Made by a program: the position numbers and the translations under genes. Below the pieces are notes generated by a model. That model ran no database searches. It saw nothing but the letters and a program-made list of their open reading frames with translations, and was not told the origin of the DNA. Shown piece after piece: positions 27,491 to 35,240 of a stretch of DNA of 64,000 nucleotides. The stretch is from Mycobacterium barrassiae (GTDB lineage: Bacteria; Actinomycetota; Actinomycetes; Mycobacteriales; Mycobacteriaceae): NCBI RefSeq assembly GCF_025822765.1, contig NZ_JACKUK010000011.1, positions 119,475-183,474 on the forward strand, in the 5' to 3' direction. Position 1 is the first letter of the stretch. Every line of letters starts with the position of its first letter.

Positions 27491-28711
27491 CTAGGGACGA
27501 AAACTGCTACCTCCCAGGAGGGCGAAGCGTTCACGTACTTCGGCCGCGTCGAGTCCAAAATCGGCCAGCTCGTAGCGGTGGGTCCCGTGGGCATCGCGCG
27601 GATGGGCGGCGTGGTAATCGGAGATGAACTCGTCGAGCGCCGGCGCCGGCATGTCGACGGCGGAGTAGATCTTCTCCAGCACGCGCACGGTGTCATCGAC
27701 CAGTTCCCGGTAATCGACGTCGATGAGCGTGACCGCGTCGCGGTCCGGTGACGAGCGGAACTCCGCCGCCCGCCGGAACCACAGCTCGGTCTGATCCGCC
27801 TGGCGGCATCCGACGTCGACGGCATCCACGTCGTCGCTGTAGGTCGACTGGTACACCGCAAACAGGCTGGCGCCCGACGCGATGGTCGCCACGATATCGC
27901 GGTGGATCTGAATCACGATGGCACCGGGGAACTCTCGCGCGATATGCCGAAGTTCGGCGGTGTGGGCCGGCGCCTTCAGTACGAACCGGCGGTCGTCGTT
28001 GCACGCCAGCATCTGCAGCGCTTCGCGATAGCGCGCGTACGAATCGCCGAAGTCCTCGCCGGCCAGCCATGCGGCGTACGCGGGCAGCCGCATGAACGAC
28101 GTGAAGCCCCAGTTGCGCATGTCGGTGCCCATTCCGAGAACGCACTCCTCGGGCAGCGTCGGACCCGACGGATGCACGAACGCCATATCGGGATTGAGCG
28201 TGTGAAGCATTTCGGTTCCGGCGGCGGACAATTCGGGCCCGGCGTTCGGTGCCGACTCCGCGAACAACCACGGCGCGGCGAGTTCGGCGGGGAGCTGGGC
28301 GTGTAGCCGCGGATCGCTGCCGAGCAGACGGAACAGGAACGTCGTCCCGGTGCGCCATCCGCCGACGATGACGATCGGCGGTGCCAGTGGTACGTCGGCT
28401 CTCGCAGGGTTCTCCTCGCGCCACTGCGTGATCTTCGCCCCGGCGGTCAACCGGCCGATCGCCGACTGCACCGCCGTCCGTGCGCCCACCGCGTTGAGGC
28501 GACCCTCCTCGTCCGCCGACCGCAGGAACGCCTCCAGTCCGGCGCGCCACCCCGTGGCGAACTGGTCTTCGTGAAAGCCGCGCGCTGCCAGGCGATCAAG
28601 TACTGCGCTGGGTTTCAAGAGGTAGCGTTCCGGCCGACTCGCGCGGTCCTGTTCGGCGGCCTCGTAGATCGCGCGGGCGGTGGCGGTGCGTGGGGTGGGC
28701 TGCCACGTCAT
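27491..28711 (-). CDS. Sulfotransferase family protein
   Basis: A 406-residue PAPS-dependent sulfotransferase-like enzyme. The 5'-phosphosulfate loop is VGGWRTGTTFLFRLLGSDP and the 3'-phosphate site lies in DRRFVLKAPAHTAELRHIAREFPGA; IHRDIVATIASGASLF continues the fold. Mycobacterial members sulfate lipids or sugars. Its ATG overlaps the stop of the DUF1214 gene by 4 bases, so the two are coupled. Substrate unknown. Confidence 0.9.
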   Translation of the reverse strand: MTWQPTPRTATARAIYEAAEQDRASRPERYLLKPSAVLDRLAARGFHEDQFATGWRAGLEAFLRSADEEGRLNAVGARTAVQSAIGRLTAGAKITQWREENPARADVPLAPPIVIVGGWRTGTTFLFRLLGSDPRLHAQLPAELAAPWLFAESAPNAGPELSAAGTEMLHTLNPDMAFVHPSGPTLPEECVLGMGTDMRNWGFTSFMRLPAYAAWLAGEDFGDSYARYREALQMLACNDDRRFVLKAPAHTAELRHIAREFPGAIVIQIHRDIVATIASGASLFAVYQSTYSDDVDAVDVGCRQADQTELWFRRAAEFRSSPDRDAVTLIDVDYRELVDDTVRVLEKIYSAVDMPAPALDEFISDYHAAHPRDAHGTHRYELADFGLDAAEVRERFALLGGSSFRP

Positions 28712-29760
28712 GTGCGCACCACTTGCACGTCGGGGAGGGTCGGTTCGGAAGCGGGTTGCAGGAACCGCATCACGAATATTCCGAACGTGCGGCCCTCGGT
28801 GTCCAGCCAGTCATGGCCGGCCAGGCCCGGATCGCGGCCGGCGAGCGCGAACCGATACCGCCCGTCGTCGACAGTGGCGGTCGTCGCGGTTCGGGACACC
28901 GTGCGGCGCCGATAGTCGAGGGAATTCAGAAATCTGCTGTACAGCACGATGTTCCAGTGTCGGCACGCCACGAGCGGGCCGTCGAGGACCAGGCACTCGT
29001 CGGGTGCCAACGACCACGACCCTCGCAGGTAGTGGATGCCGGGTTCGGTGAACGCCGCGCCGCCCGTCATCTCCGACCAGTGCCGCACGGAGTTGGACTG
29101 CGCGAGGTCTTCGGCCGCCGACATCTCGAATGCGCGCGGGACCTGTGAGATGAACGCCCCGAGACGCGACAGATCGCGTGCGAACTTGGCGTCGTCGGGT
29201 GCCGTCGGCGGGCCAGGCGCGTCGAGCCGTTCGATCCGGCATGAGCCCGGCTCCTCCGGTGCCTGCTCGTCGTGGACGTAGCGCACCCAGACCGACGACG
29301 CCTCGGCCGGAATTTCCACCTCCGACGGCGAGGTGCCGGGCCCGCGGGTAAGCGTGACGGTGAAGTTGCCGTCCGCGTCGACCGCGACATCGTCGGAATC
29401 CACCCGCGCCACTGCCGAGGCATCGGCGACGCTGCGCCCGGCGTACACCGTGATCGATTGGTAGACCGACGATCCGACGTTGCCGGTGACGCGATAGCCG
29501 GTGCCGTCACCGATGTCGGTGATCCAGTAGCGGTAGTCGGGGTTGTCCATGAAGAACTTCTGCCGCCACCCGTTGAACGGCGTGAGTTCTGGTATGTCGC
29601 CTGAGGTTTCGAACCGACCGAGCAGGTTGTTGACCGCGCGCAGCAGTGCGCGTTGACCATCGGCGCGCTCGGCGGGATCGAGATCCCGGGTGGATTCGTC
29701 GAGGTGCTTTCCTGCGGCTTCGAGCCCGGCGACCAGATTCGCCCACCCCGATTCGGTCAC
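28708..29760 (-). CDS. DUF1214 domain protein
   Basis: A 350-residue protein with an N-terminal domain (MDNPDYRYWITDIGDGTGYRVTGNVG, a beta-sandwich pattern) and a C-terminal DUF1214 region (RGSWSLAPDECLVLDGPLVACRHWNIVLYSRFLNSLDYR ... GRTFGIFVMRFLQP). DUF1214 proteins are frequent beside sulfotransferases in mycobacteria. No catalytic residues are obvious. It is the first gene of a two-gene unit with the sulfotransferase. Confidence 0.85.
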   Translation of the reverse strand: MTESGWANLVAGLEAAGKHLDESTRDLDPAERADGQRALLRAVNNLLGRFETSGDIPELTPFNGWRQKFFMDNPDYRYWITDIGDGTGYRVTGNVGSSVYQSITVYAGRSVADASAVARVDSDDVAVDADGNFTVTLTRGPGTSPSEVEIPAEASSVWVRYVHDEQAPEEPGSCRIERLDAPGPPTAPDDAKFARDLSRLGAFISQVPRAFEMSAAEDLAQSNSVRHWSEMTGGAAFTEPGIHYLRGSWSLAPDECLVLDGPLVACRHWNIVLYSRFLNSLDYRRRTVSRTATTATVDDGRYRFALAGRDPGLAGHDWLDTEGRTFGIFVMRFLQPASEPTLPDVQVVRT

Positions 29761-29811
29761 GACCGGAGTGTTGCCGACACCCCGCGACGTGTCAACGCTC
29801 CCTATGCGCGC

Positions 29812-30288
29812 CTAGCGACTACTGGCGGCGTCCATCGGCTGTTGCACCTGGGCAACGGTGGGCTGGGCGATACGACGCGCGGGGCGGGGGCGCCGCCTGC
29901 GGGCGTCCCTGGCGACCCTGCGCGCGAGAACGCGGGCCTGCCTGCTGGTTATCGCGCGGTTCTTCGCGGCGAGCTCGTCCAGTTGTTGCCAGCTGAGCCC
30001 GTCGAGGTCACCGTCGGAGTCATGGGTGGCGATGACGACGCAGCCACGCAGGAGCGGCACGGTTCGCGCGGTGAAAGTCGTTGTTGCCATCAGTAATTCA
30101 GTGGCAGTGGTGTTGGCTCGGCGTTGACACTTCGGTGGCGACGCGGCGAACCAGAAGTCGTACTGGCGGTCTGTGCTGGTCAAGCACTGCAGACCGTGGG
30201 TTGCTACGAGCTGATCGATATCGGCCTTGCTATAGGCCCGGGTTTCATAAACGACGCCCTTTGGGCTGCAGTACAGAACGGTATGCAT
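29812..30288 (-). CDS. Hypothetical protein, basic C-terminal tail
   Basis: A 158-residue protein I do not recognise. The N-terminal half (MHTVLYCSPKGVVYETRAYSKADIDQLVATHGL, then YDFWFAASP) looks like a folded alpha/beta domain; the middle has VPLLRGCVVIATHDSDGDLDGLSWQQLDELAAKN, and the tail (about 125-158) is very rich in Arg. ATG at 30286-30288 is preferred, with purine-rich sequence (AAGAAAGAG on the coding strand) upstream; GTG at 30306 is possible. It is preceded by an AT-rich leader unlike its neighbours. Confidence 0.6.
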   Translation of the reverse strand: MHTVLYCSPKGVVYETRAYSKADIDQLVATHGLQCLTSTDRQYDFWFAASPPKCQRRANTTATELLMATTTFTARTVPLLRGCVVIATHDSDGDLDGLSWQQLDELAAKNRAITSRQARVLARRVARDARRRRPRPARRIAQPTVAQVQQPMDAASSR

Positions 30289-30504
30289 CCGAATATTCCA
30301 TTCCACTCTTTCTTCTTTTCTTGGAGCGTGGCGAGCCACGCACTCCCTTGTTACCTGTGTTACCCGTGTGACAACTGAGACAAACCTGAATAACAATCGT
30401 GAAACGGGAAGTTTGGCCGGAAAGTGCGCCTGAAACACGCCTAGCAGGCCCATCGAGGTCCCCGCTGACGGTCGACAGGTGTCGAGTTTCTATCGTGACT
30501 GGTT

Positions 30505-31698
30505 ATGAGCAACGACGCTGATGCCGAACGGGTCGCCGAACTGGCGCGGAGCGTGGTCGCCGACCACGATCCGAAGAAGGTGCCCATCCCTGAATACCTG
30601 GGCGCCTGTTACGACGCGGGCCTGTCCTGGGTGCACTTTCCCGAAGGCCTCGGCGGGCTCGGGGTCTCGCGTGGCCTGCAGGCCGTGGCCGACCGAATCC
30701 TGCAGGGTGCGGGCGGGCCGGTGCCACTCGGGCTCAACCCGATGGGCTACGGCATGGCTGCGCCGACGATCCGCGAGCACGCGCAGACCGACGAGGTGAA
30801 GCGCCAGTGGCTGCGACCGCTGGCCACCACCGAGGATCTGTGGTGTCAGTTGTTCTCCGAGCCGGGCGCCGGGTCCGATCTCGCGGGGCTGGCCACCACC
30901 GCGGTGCGCGACGGCGACGACTGGGTCATCAACGGTCAGAAGGTGTGGACGAGTTTGGCCCATCGAGCGCGCTGGGGCCTGCTCCTGGCACGCACCGATC
31001 CGGACGTGCCCAAGCACAAGGGTCTGACCTACTTCGTCATCGACATGCACGGTGAAGGCGTCGAGACGCGACCACTGCGCCAGATGACCGGGCAGGCCGA
31101 ATTCAACGAGGTGTACTTCTCCGACGCGCGCATTCCGGACAAGCACCGCCTCGGTGAGGTGGGCAACGGCTGGAACGTCGCGATGACGACGCTGATGAAC
31201 GAACGCACCGCCCTCGGCGGCAGCGGCAGCCGGCGCGGCGCGGGCACCATCGCCGATGCGACCGCGCTGTGGGCGTCCCGACCCGAGCGCCACACGCCCG
31301 TGCTGCGTGACCGGCTCACCCAGCTGTGGCTGCGCTCGGAGGCGCAGCGCCTGACCTCGGAACGCTCACGTGCCGCCGCGACGGTCGGCGGCCCCGGCCC
31401 GGAGGGTTCGATCGGCAAGCTGGTCGGTGCCGAGCTGAATCAGCACATCTACCAGTGGTGCATGGATTTCCTTGGGCCCGAAGGACTTCTATACCGCGGC
31501 TACAGCCAGGGCGCGGCCACCGGCGAGCGGGACTGGCAGGGGCCCATCCAGCAGAAGTTTCTGCGCAGCCGCGCCAACACCATCGAAGGCGGTACCTCGG
31601 AGGTGATGCGCAACATCCTCGGCGAGCGCATCCTCGGACTGCCCGGCGACCTGCGTGCCGATTCGGGCATGCGGTGGAAGGAGATTCCCCGTGGCTGA
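30505..31698 (+). CDS. Acyl-CoA dehydrogenase, first subunit of a pair
   Basis: A 397-residue acyl-CoA dehydrogenase. FAD/substrate block LWCQLFSEPGAGSDLAGLATTA, WVINGQKVWTSLAHRARWGLLLART and the C-terminal QKFLRSRANTIEGGTSEVMRNILGERILGLP are typical of long-chain or steroid side-chain dehydrogenases. Its stop overlaps the start of a second dehydrogenase gene by 8 bases. Such coupled pairs in mycobacteria (for example FadE28-FadE29) make alpha2beta2 enzymes; assembly here is inferred. Confidence 0.92.
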   Translation: MSNDADAERVAELARSVVADHDPKKVPIPEYLGACYDAGLSWVHFPEGLGGLGVSRGLQAVADRILQGAGGPVPLGLNPMGYGMAAPTIREHAQTDEVKRQWLRPLATTEDLWCQLFSEPGAGSDLAGLATTAVRDGDDWVINGQKVWTSLAHRARWGLLLARTDPDVPKHKGLTYFVIDMHGEGVETRPLRQMTGQAEFNEVYFSDARIPDKHRLGEVGNGWNVAMTTLMNERTALGGSGSRRGAGTIADATALWASRPERHTPVLRDRLTQLWLRSEAQRLTSERSRAAATVGGPGPEGSIGKLVGAELNQHIYQWCMDFLGPEGLLYRGYSQGAATGERDWQGPIQQKFLRSRANTIEGGTSEVMRNILGERILGLPGDLRADSGMRWKEIPRG

Positions 31699-32878
31699 CA
31701 AGCTTGCGGAACAGCCTGTGTTCCAAGCGGAGTACCGGTTCACCGAAGAGCAGGCGCAACTGCGCGATGCGGTGCGCAAGTTCAGCGCCGAGCACTTCGC
31801 GGAGGACAAGATCCGGACGCTCATGGAGTCCGATCCGCCGTTCGACGCGAAGGTGTGGGCGCGGCTCGGCGCCGAGCTCGGCGTCTTGGGGTTGTCCGTG
31901 CCGGAGGCCGACGGGGGAGTCGGCGGCACGTTGGTCGATCAGGCGGTGGCCATCGAGGAACTCGGCGCGCGGTTGGCGTGTGGTCCGCTGTTCGGCACTG
32001 TCTACGTTGCGATCCCCGCGTTGGTCGCGGCCTCGTCCGGACCCGCGCGAGACGAACTGCTCGGTGACCTGATCGAGGGCAGGCGCACCGCGGCCGTTGC
32101 GGTCGCGGATCAGTCGGGCGTATTCGACCCGGATGCGGTGTCGGTGACCGCCGAGGGCGACGCCGTTTCGGGCACGGTGAACCAGGTGGTTGACGGCGGC
32201 ATCGCCGACGTGCTGTTGGTCGCGGCCCGCGGGGCAGACGGGGTGGCGCTCTACGCGGTCGACGCCGCAGCCGACGGCGTGGAACGCACGCCGCTCGCGA
32301 CGCTCGACTTGACCCGCTCCGAGGTGAACATCGCCTTCTCGAAGGCGCCCGCAACTTTGATCGCTGGGCCCGACGAAACCGCGCGCGTGCTCGAGCATGC
32401 GCTGCAGGTTGGCGCGGCACTGCTGGCGGTCGAGCAGGTCGGCGCCGCGCAGCACCTGCTCGACTTGTCCGTCGACTACGCGAAGTCGCGGCTGCAGTTC
32501 GGCAGGCCGATCGGATCGTTCCAGGCGGTCAAGCACCGGCTCGCCGATCTGCTCGTCGACGTCGAGCACGCGAGATCGACGGCGTACCACGCGATCTGGG
32601 CGCTCACCGACGGATCCGACGACGCGGCATTGGCGACGAGCATCGCGCAGGCGGTCTGCTCGGCCGCCGGCAGCCACGTCGCCGCAGACGCCATTCAGGT
32701 GCACGGCGGAATCGGGTTCACCTGGGAGCATCAGGCACACCTCTACTTCAAGCGCGCCGCCACCAATGCGGTGTTGCTGGGTAACGCCGAGCAGCACCGG
32801 GAGCGGGTCGCCACGATGGTGCTGGACGGCGCCACGGCCGGCAAGGTGCCGTGGGTGGCCGACGGCACCGCCGTCTAG
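31691..32878 (+). CDS. Acyl-CoA dehydrogenase, second subunit of a pair
   Basis: A 395-residue acyl-CoA dehydrogenase starting at GTG 31691 (VADKLAEQPVFQAEYRFTEEQ). The middle domain is degenerate (no EPG.GSD motif: it reads TAAVAVADQSGVFDPDAVSV), whereas the C-terminal part is well kept (SRLQFGRPIGSFQAVKHRLADLLVDVEHARS, IQVHGGIGFTWEHQAHLYFKRA). This division of labour, one subunit intact in each half, is the pattern of heteromeric FadE pairs. The longer frame from 31655 only duplicates the end of the upstream gene. Confidence 0.91.
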   Translation: MADKLAEQPVFQAEYRFTEEQAQLRDAVRKFSAEHFAEDKIRTLMESDPPFDAKVWARLGAELGVLGLSVPEADGGVGGTLVDQAVAIEELGARLACGPLFGTVYVAIPALVAASSGPARDELLGDLIEGRRTAAVAVADQSGVFDPDAVSVTAEGDAVSGTVNQVVDGGIADVLLVAARGADGVALYAVDAAADGVERTPLATLDLTRSEVNIAFSKAPATLIAGPDETARVLEHALQVGAALLAVEQVGAAQHLLDLSVDYAKSRLQFGRPIGSFQAVKHRLADLLVDVEHARSTAYHAIWALTDGSDDAALATSIAQAVCSAAGSHVAADAIQVHGGIGFTWEHQAHLYFKRAATNAVLLGNAEQHRERVATMVLDGATAGKVPWVADGTAV

Positions 32879-32965
32879 ACGCGGGTGCGGATCTGACGGC
32901 GACACACGGTCTTTCGCGCACGCCCGTGGGCGGGTGACACCCGCTACAGCGGTGCTGTCCCGCTG

Positions 32966-33895
32966 TCAGCGTCGGACCGGTTGACTGAGGAAGTCTTCGG
33001 AGGTGACCGCTGCCGGATCGTCGAGACCGATGCCGATCTTGGCCAACAGCACTTCGCGCAGCGTGACGTTGCGGTTGACGTCGATGCCTGCCCGCCGTTG
33101 GGCGCGGCCGATTTCGGTGATGAGGAGCCAAACCAGCAGTCCGGTGAGGACGATGGTGACGACGCCGCCGAGACAGACCAGCGCCGTGGAACTGTTGCCG
33201 TTGAGCTCGGGATCGAAGTTACTGTTCAGCGCGGTGAACGTAGGCCATCCGAGCGCGCCGTTGAGGCCGGCGTAAATGCCGGGAAGCATTGGTATCACTA
33301 TCAATTGACCCCAACCGACCAAGCGATGCCGGAGCAGGAAGAACACGAGCCCCGCGGCCAGTTGCAGGGTGGCGTCGATGGTGTACCACCACGCCGGTGC
33401 ACCGAAGAACAGGAACGGCTGCTGCCCGTAGTACTTGTAGAGCCCGAGTTGGGCGCCCGTGATCTGCAGAGCCGCATCGAACAGCCACGAAAGGCCGTAC
33501 GCGTAGAGGAAGAACTTCGCGCCCTTGCCGAGCACGATCGCACGATAGATGACGTACGCCTGTAGCCCGAAGAAGAACGAGTACCCGAGGACCACGTAGA
33601 GGGGAATGTGGCGCTGGAACAGGTTGACGGTGACGGCGACGTTGTCGCTGGCGAACCAGAGTAGGCCGAGGTAGTCCAGGTAGGGCTCGAGGAGTCCCAT
33701 GCACAACCCACCGAGCAGAAAGACCAGGCCGAGTTTTTCACCGCGCAGAGCGAGCCGGACAACCCAGGTCAGGGCGAGCAGCCAGAAGATGGCACAGATG
33801 ACGGTAAAGGCCAAGCTCCAGCCGAACGGTGCGGACAGATCCGCGGGCGGAACCGGGTACATAGGTGGCGCCTGGCTAAGGATCAGCTCGGTCAT
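32966..33895 (-). CDS. Polytopic membrane protein, unknown (paralogue 1)
   Basis: A 309-residue protein with about 7-8 TM helices (starting about residues 25-50, 55-75, 95-120, 128-150, 165-185, 195-215, 235-265). Conserved polar positions inside the helices include LEPYLDYLG, HIPLYVVLGY, GLYKYYGQQPF and WWYTIDA, which suggests an enzyme or ligand-binding membrane protein rather than a simple transporter. The same landmarks occur in the protein at 34033-34875, so the two are paralogues. I do not recognise the family. The gene is 137 bases downstream of its paralogue, with its own AT-rich upstream region. Confidence 0.75.
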   Translation of the reverse strand: MTELILSQAPPMYPVPPADLSAPFGWSLAFTVICAIFWLLALTWVVRLALRGEKLGLVFLLGGLCMGLLEPYLDYLGLLWFASDNVAVTVNLFQRHIPLYVVLGYSFFFGLQAYVIYRAIVLGKGAKFFLYAYGLSWLFDAALQITGAQLGLYKYYGQQPFLFFGAPAWWYTIDATLQLAAGLVFFLLRHRLVGWGQLIVIPMLPGIYAGLNGALGWPTFTALNSNFDPELNGNSSTALVCLGGVVTIVLTGLLVWLLITEIGRAQRRAGIDVNRNVTLREVLLAKIGIGLDDPAAVTSEDFLSQPVRR

Positions 33896-34011
33896 CGGTC
33901 ACCTCTTGTCTTTATCGGTGCTGCTGGATGTCGTTGCCTTGCAGCGACATCCGAGCATGCGGCGCTATTGGCGGCCATGTGTTGCATATGAAACCAAACT
34001 GCCATGATGCT

Positions 34012-34023
34012 CGCATATATGCG
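34012..34023. promoter_or_regulatory. CGCATATATGCG palindrome
   Basis: A perfect 12-base palindrome in the gap between the two membrane-protein genes, 117-128 bases before the ATG of the downstream one (33895) and just beyond the stop of the upstream one. CATATG-like sequence (GTTGCATATGAAAC) also occurs at about 33981-33994. It shares CGCATAT/ATATGCG with sites at 35096-35138. Candidate site for a nearby Lrp/AsnC regulator. Confidence 0.4.
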
Positions 34024-34032
34024 TATCCGAGA

Positions 34033-34875
34033 TCAATAGTTGGTACGCATCCTGTCAGGCTGTAGCGAAGGCGCCTTGCTTGACCCGACACTTTCCGGTG
34101 ACGCCTGCAAGCGACGGAGCTGGTTTACGACGCGCGGTGCACACTGCGCGACGAAGTGCGTGCACGCCAGGCTGATGCCGATGGAGGCGAGTGCACAGAC
34201 ATACTTCGCCCACATCGGCCAACCCGAATTGAGCGCGGTGGAGATCGGCCAGCCGACGATTCCCGCTGCGGCACCGAGGACTACGGACGGAACAACTAGG
34301 AGGAGCCACAACTGCTGCGCACCACGCAGGACGGGCACCAGGAACACCGCCAGCGTGGCACCCAGCACGATCTGCAGGGCGTCGATGGCCGCCCACCACA
34401 CCACGAATCCGGCAATCTTCATGGGCGGATCGCCGAAGAACTCGAGAATGCCAAGCCAAGCAGAGAGGCCGATCGCGATGAAGTCGATCACCGCGACTAT
34501 GCCGTAAAGGATCCAGATCTTGCGTGCGGTGAACTCCTTCGAGAATGCGCGGTAGAGCACATAGAGCAACCCCCCGCAGAACCACGCGTAGCCGATGGGG
34601 ACGAAGATCGGGACGGCCCGTTCGAACGCCACGAACACCGGGGTCACCTGGTGCGGCGGATATCCGACCAACACGACGTTGTCCAACCAGGGCTCCATCA
34701 ATTCGGAGATTGCGCCGCCGATCAAAAACAGCAGGAGTGCCGGCCCGCGCTTGCGCTCACGCAACGCCCACCACATGAAGAACGCCAACGTGGTAAGCAC
34801 CATCAGCACGGTGTAGGCGATGAGCGCGCCCTGCGGCGCCTCGCGTATCGGCATGTCCGGGACGGTGGGGTTCAT
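34033..34875 (-). CDS. Polytopic membrane protein, unknown (paralogue 2)
   Basis: A 280-residue membrane protein with about 7 TM helices and the same signature positions as the protein at 32966-33895: ISELMEPWLDNV, FERAVPIFVPIGYAWFCGGLLYVLYRAF, FVVWWAAIDALQ and GIVGWPISTALNSGW. Matching blocks sit at similar spacing, which shows descent from one ancestor. The start is ATG 34873-34875, with a strong ribosome-binding site (GGAGGGAA on the coding strand); the frame to 34968 is not needed. Function unknown. It is divergent from the MpaB-type oxygenase gene. Confidence 0.77.
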   Translation of the reverse strand: MNPTVPDMPIREAPQGALIAYTVLMVLTTLAFFMWWALRERKRGPALLLFLIGGAISELMEPWLDNVVLVGYPPHQVTPVFVAFERAVPIFVPIGYAWFCGGLLYVLYRAFSKEFTARKIWILYGIVAVIDFIAIGLSAWLGILEFFGDPPMKIAGFVVWWAAIDALQIVLGATLAVFLVPVLRGAQQLWLLLVVPSVVLGAAAGIVGWPISTALNSGWPMWAKYVCALASIGISLACTHFVAQCAPRVVNQLRRLQASPESVGSSKAPSLQPDRMRTNY

Positions 34876-34942
34876 CGTCTTCCCTCCTCGGCTGGGCTCG
34901 ATGATGGCAGCAGACGAGTGCAGTGTGCGTAGATAATACTGC

Positions 34943-34959
34943 AATTTGGATCGCAAATT
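34943..34959. promoter_or_regulatory. Inverted repeat in divergent promoter
   Basis: AATTTGGATCGCAAATT: 6-base perfect arms, 5-base spacer, 68-84 bases before the membrane-protein ATG. Symmetry and AT-rich arms suit a winged-helix dimer site. Confidence 0.4.
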
Positions 34960-35095
34960 TGTACTCAATGCCGGTTATAGTTAACCAACACGTATCGGCA
35001 CGGCGCCCACCCGTTGACGCGGCGACAGGGGACGTCGGATCACGGGAGGTCACAGGGACTCACGAATGATTGCGGCGTCATTGGCTAGTAAAAGT

Positions 35096-35138
35096 ACGCA
35101 TATTCTTGACTTGGAGGCGCAAGACTAAATAATATGCG
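35096..35138. promoter_or_regulatory. ACGCATATT...AATATGCGT inverted repeat
   Basis: Perfect 9-base arms (35096-35104 and 35130-35138), with inner TCTTG/CAAGA complementarity, about 100 bases before the oxygenase ATG at 35241. The spacing (about three helical turns centre to centre) fits an oligomeric Lrp/AsnC regulator. The motif core recurs at 34012-34023 and, less perfectly, at 54826-54839. Confidence 0.5.
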
Positions 35139-35240
35139 TGTTGAGACCGCTTGCAACCGCTCGTTTGGCAGCATGCAGCGCTCGGGAATCTGCTCTGGTT
35201 ATGTCCCGCCGGTGCGCCGCCTGATGCAGAGAGGCTTGAT

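Larger units (their letters stand above)
34876..35240. other. 365-base divergent control region
   Basis: No gene seen. The AT-rich centre separates the membrane-protein genes (left) from the oxygenase gene (right). It holds an AATTTG-GATCG-CAAATT inverted repeat at 34943-34959 and a perfect ACGCATATT/AATATGCGT inverted repeat at 35096-35104 and 35130-35138, both reported separately. Confidence 0.6.

Noticed and set aside
30124-30378. A rightward 84-residue open frame.
   Set aside because: It is antisense to the hypothetical gene at 29812-30288 and its leader; no ribosome-binding site.
31316-32905. A 529-residue leftward open frame.
   Set aside because: Antisense shadow of the second dehydrogenase of the pair.
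32879-32965. Possible terminator between the dehydrogenase pair and the membrane-protein gene.
   Set aside because: Only short 5-base stems (CGGGTGACACCCG) are visible, too weak to call.
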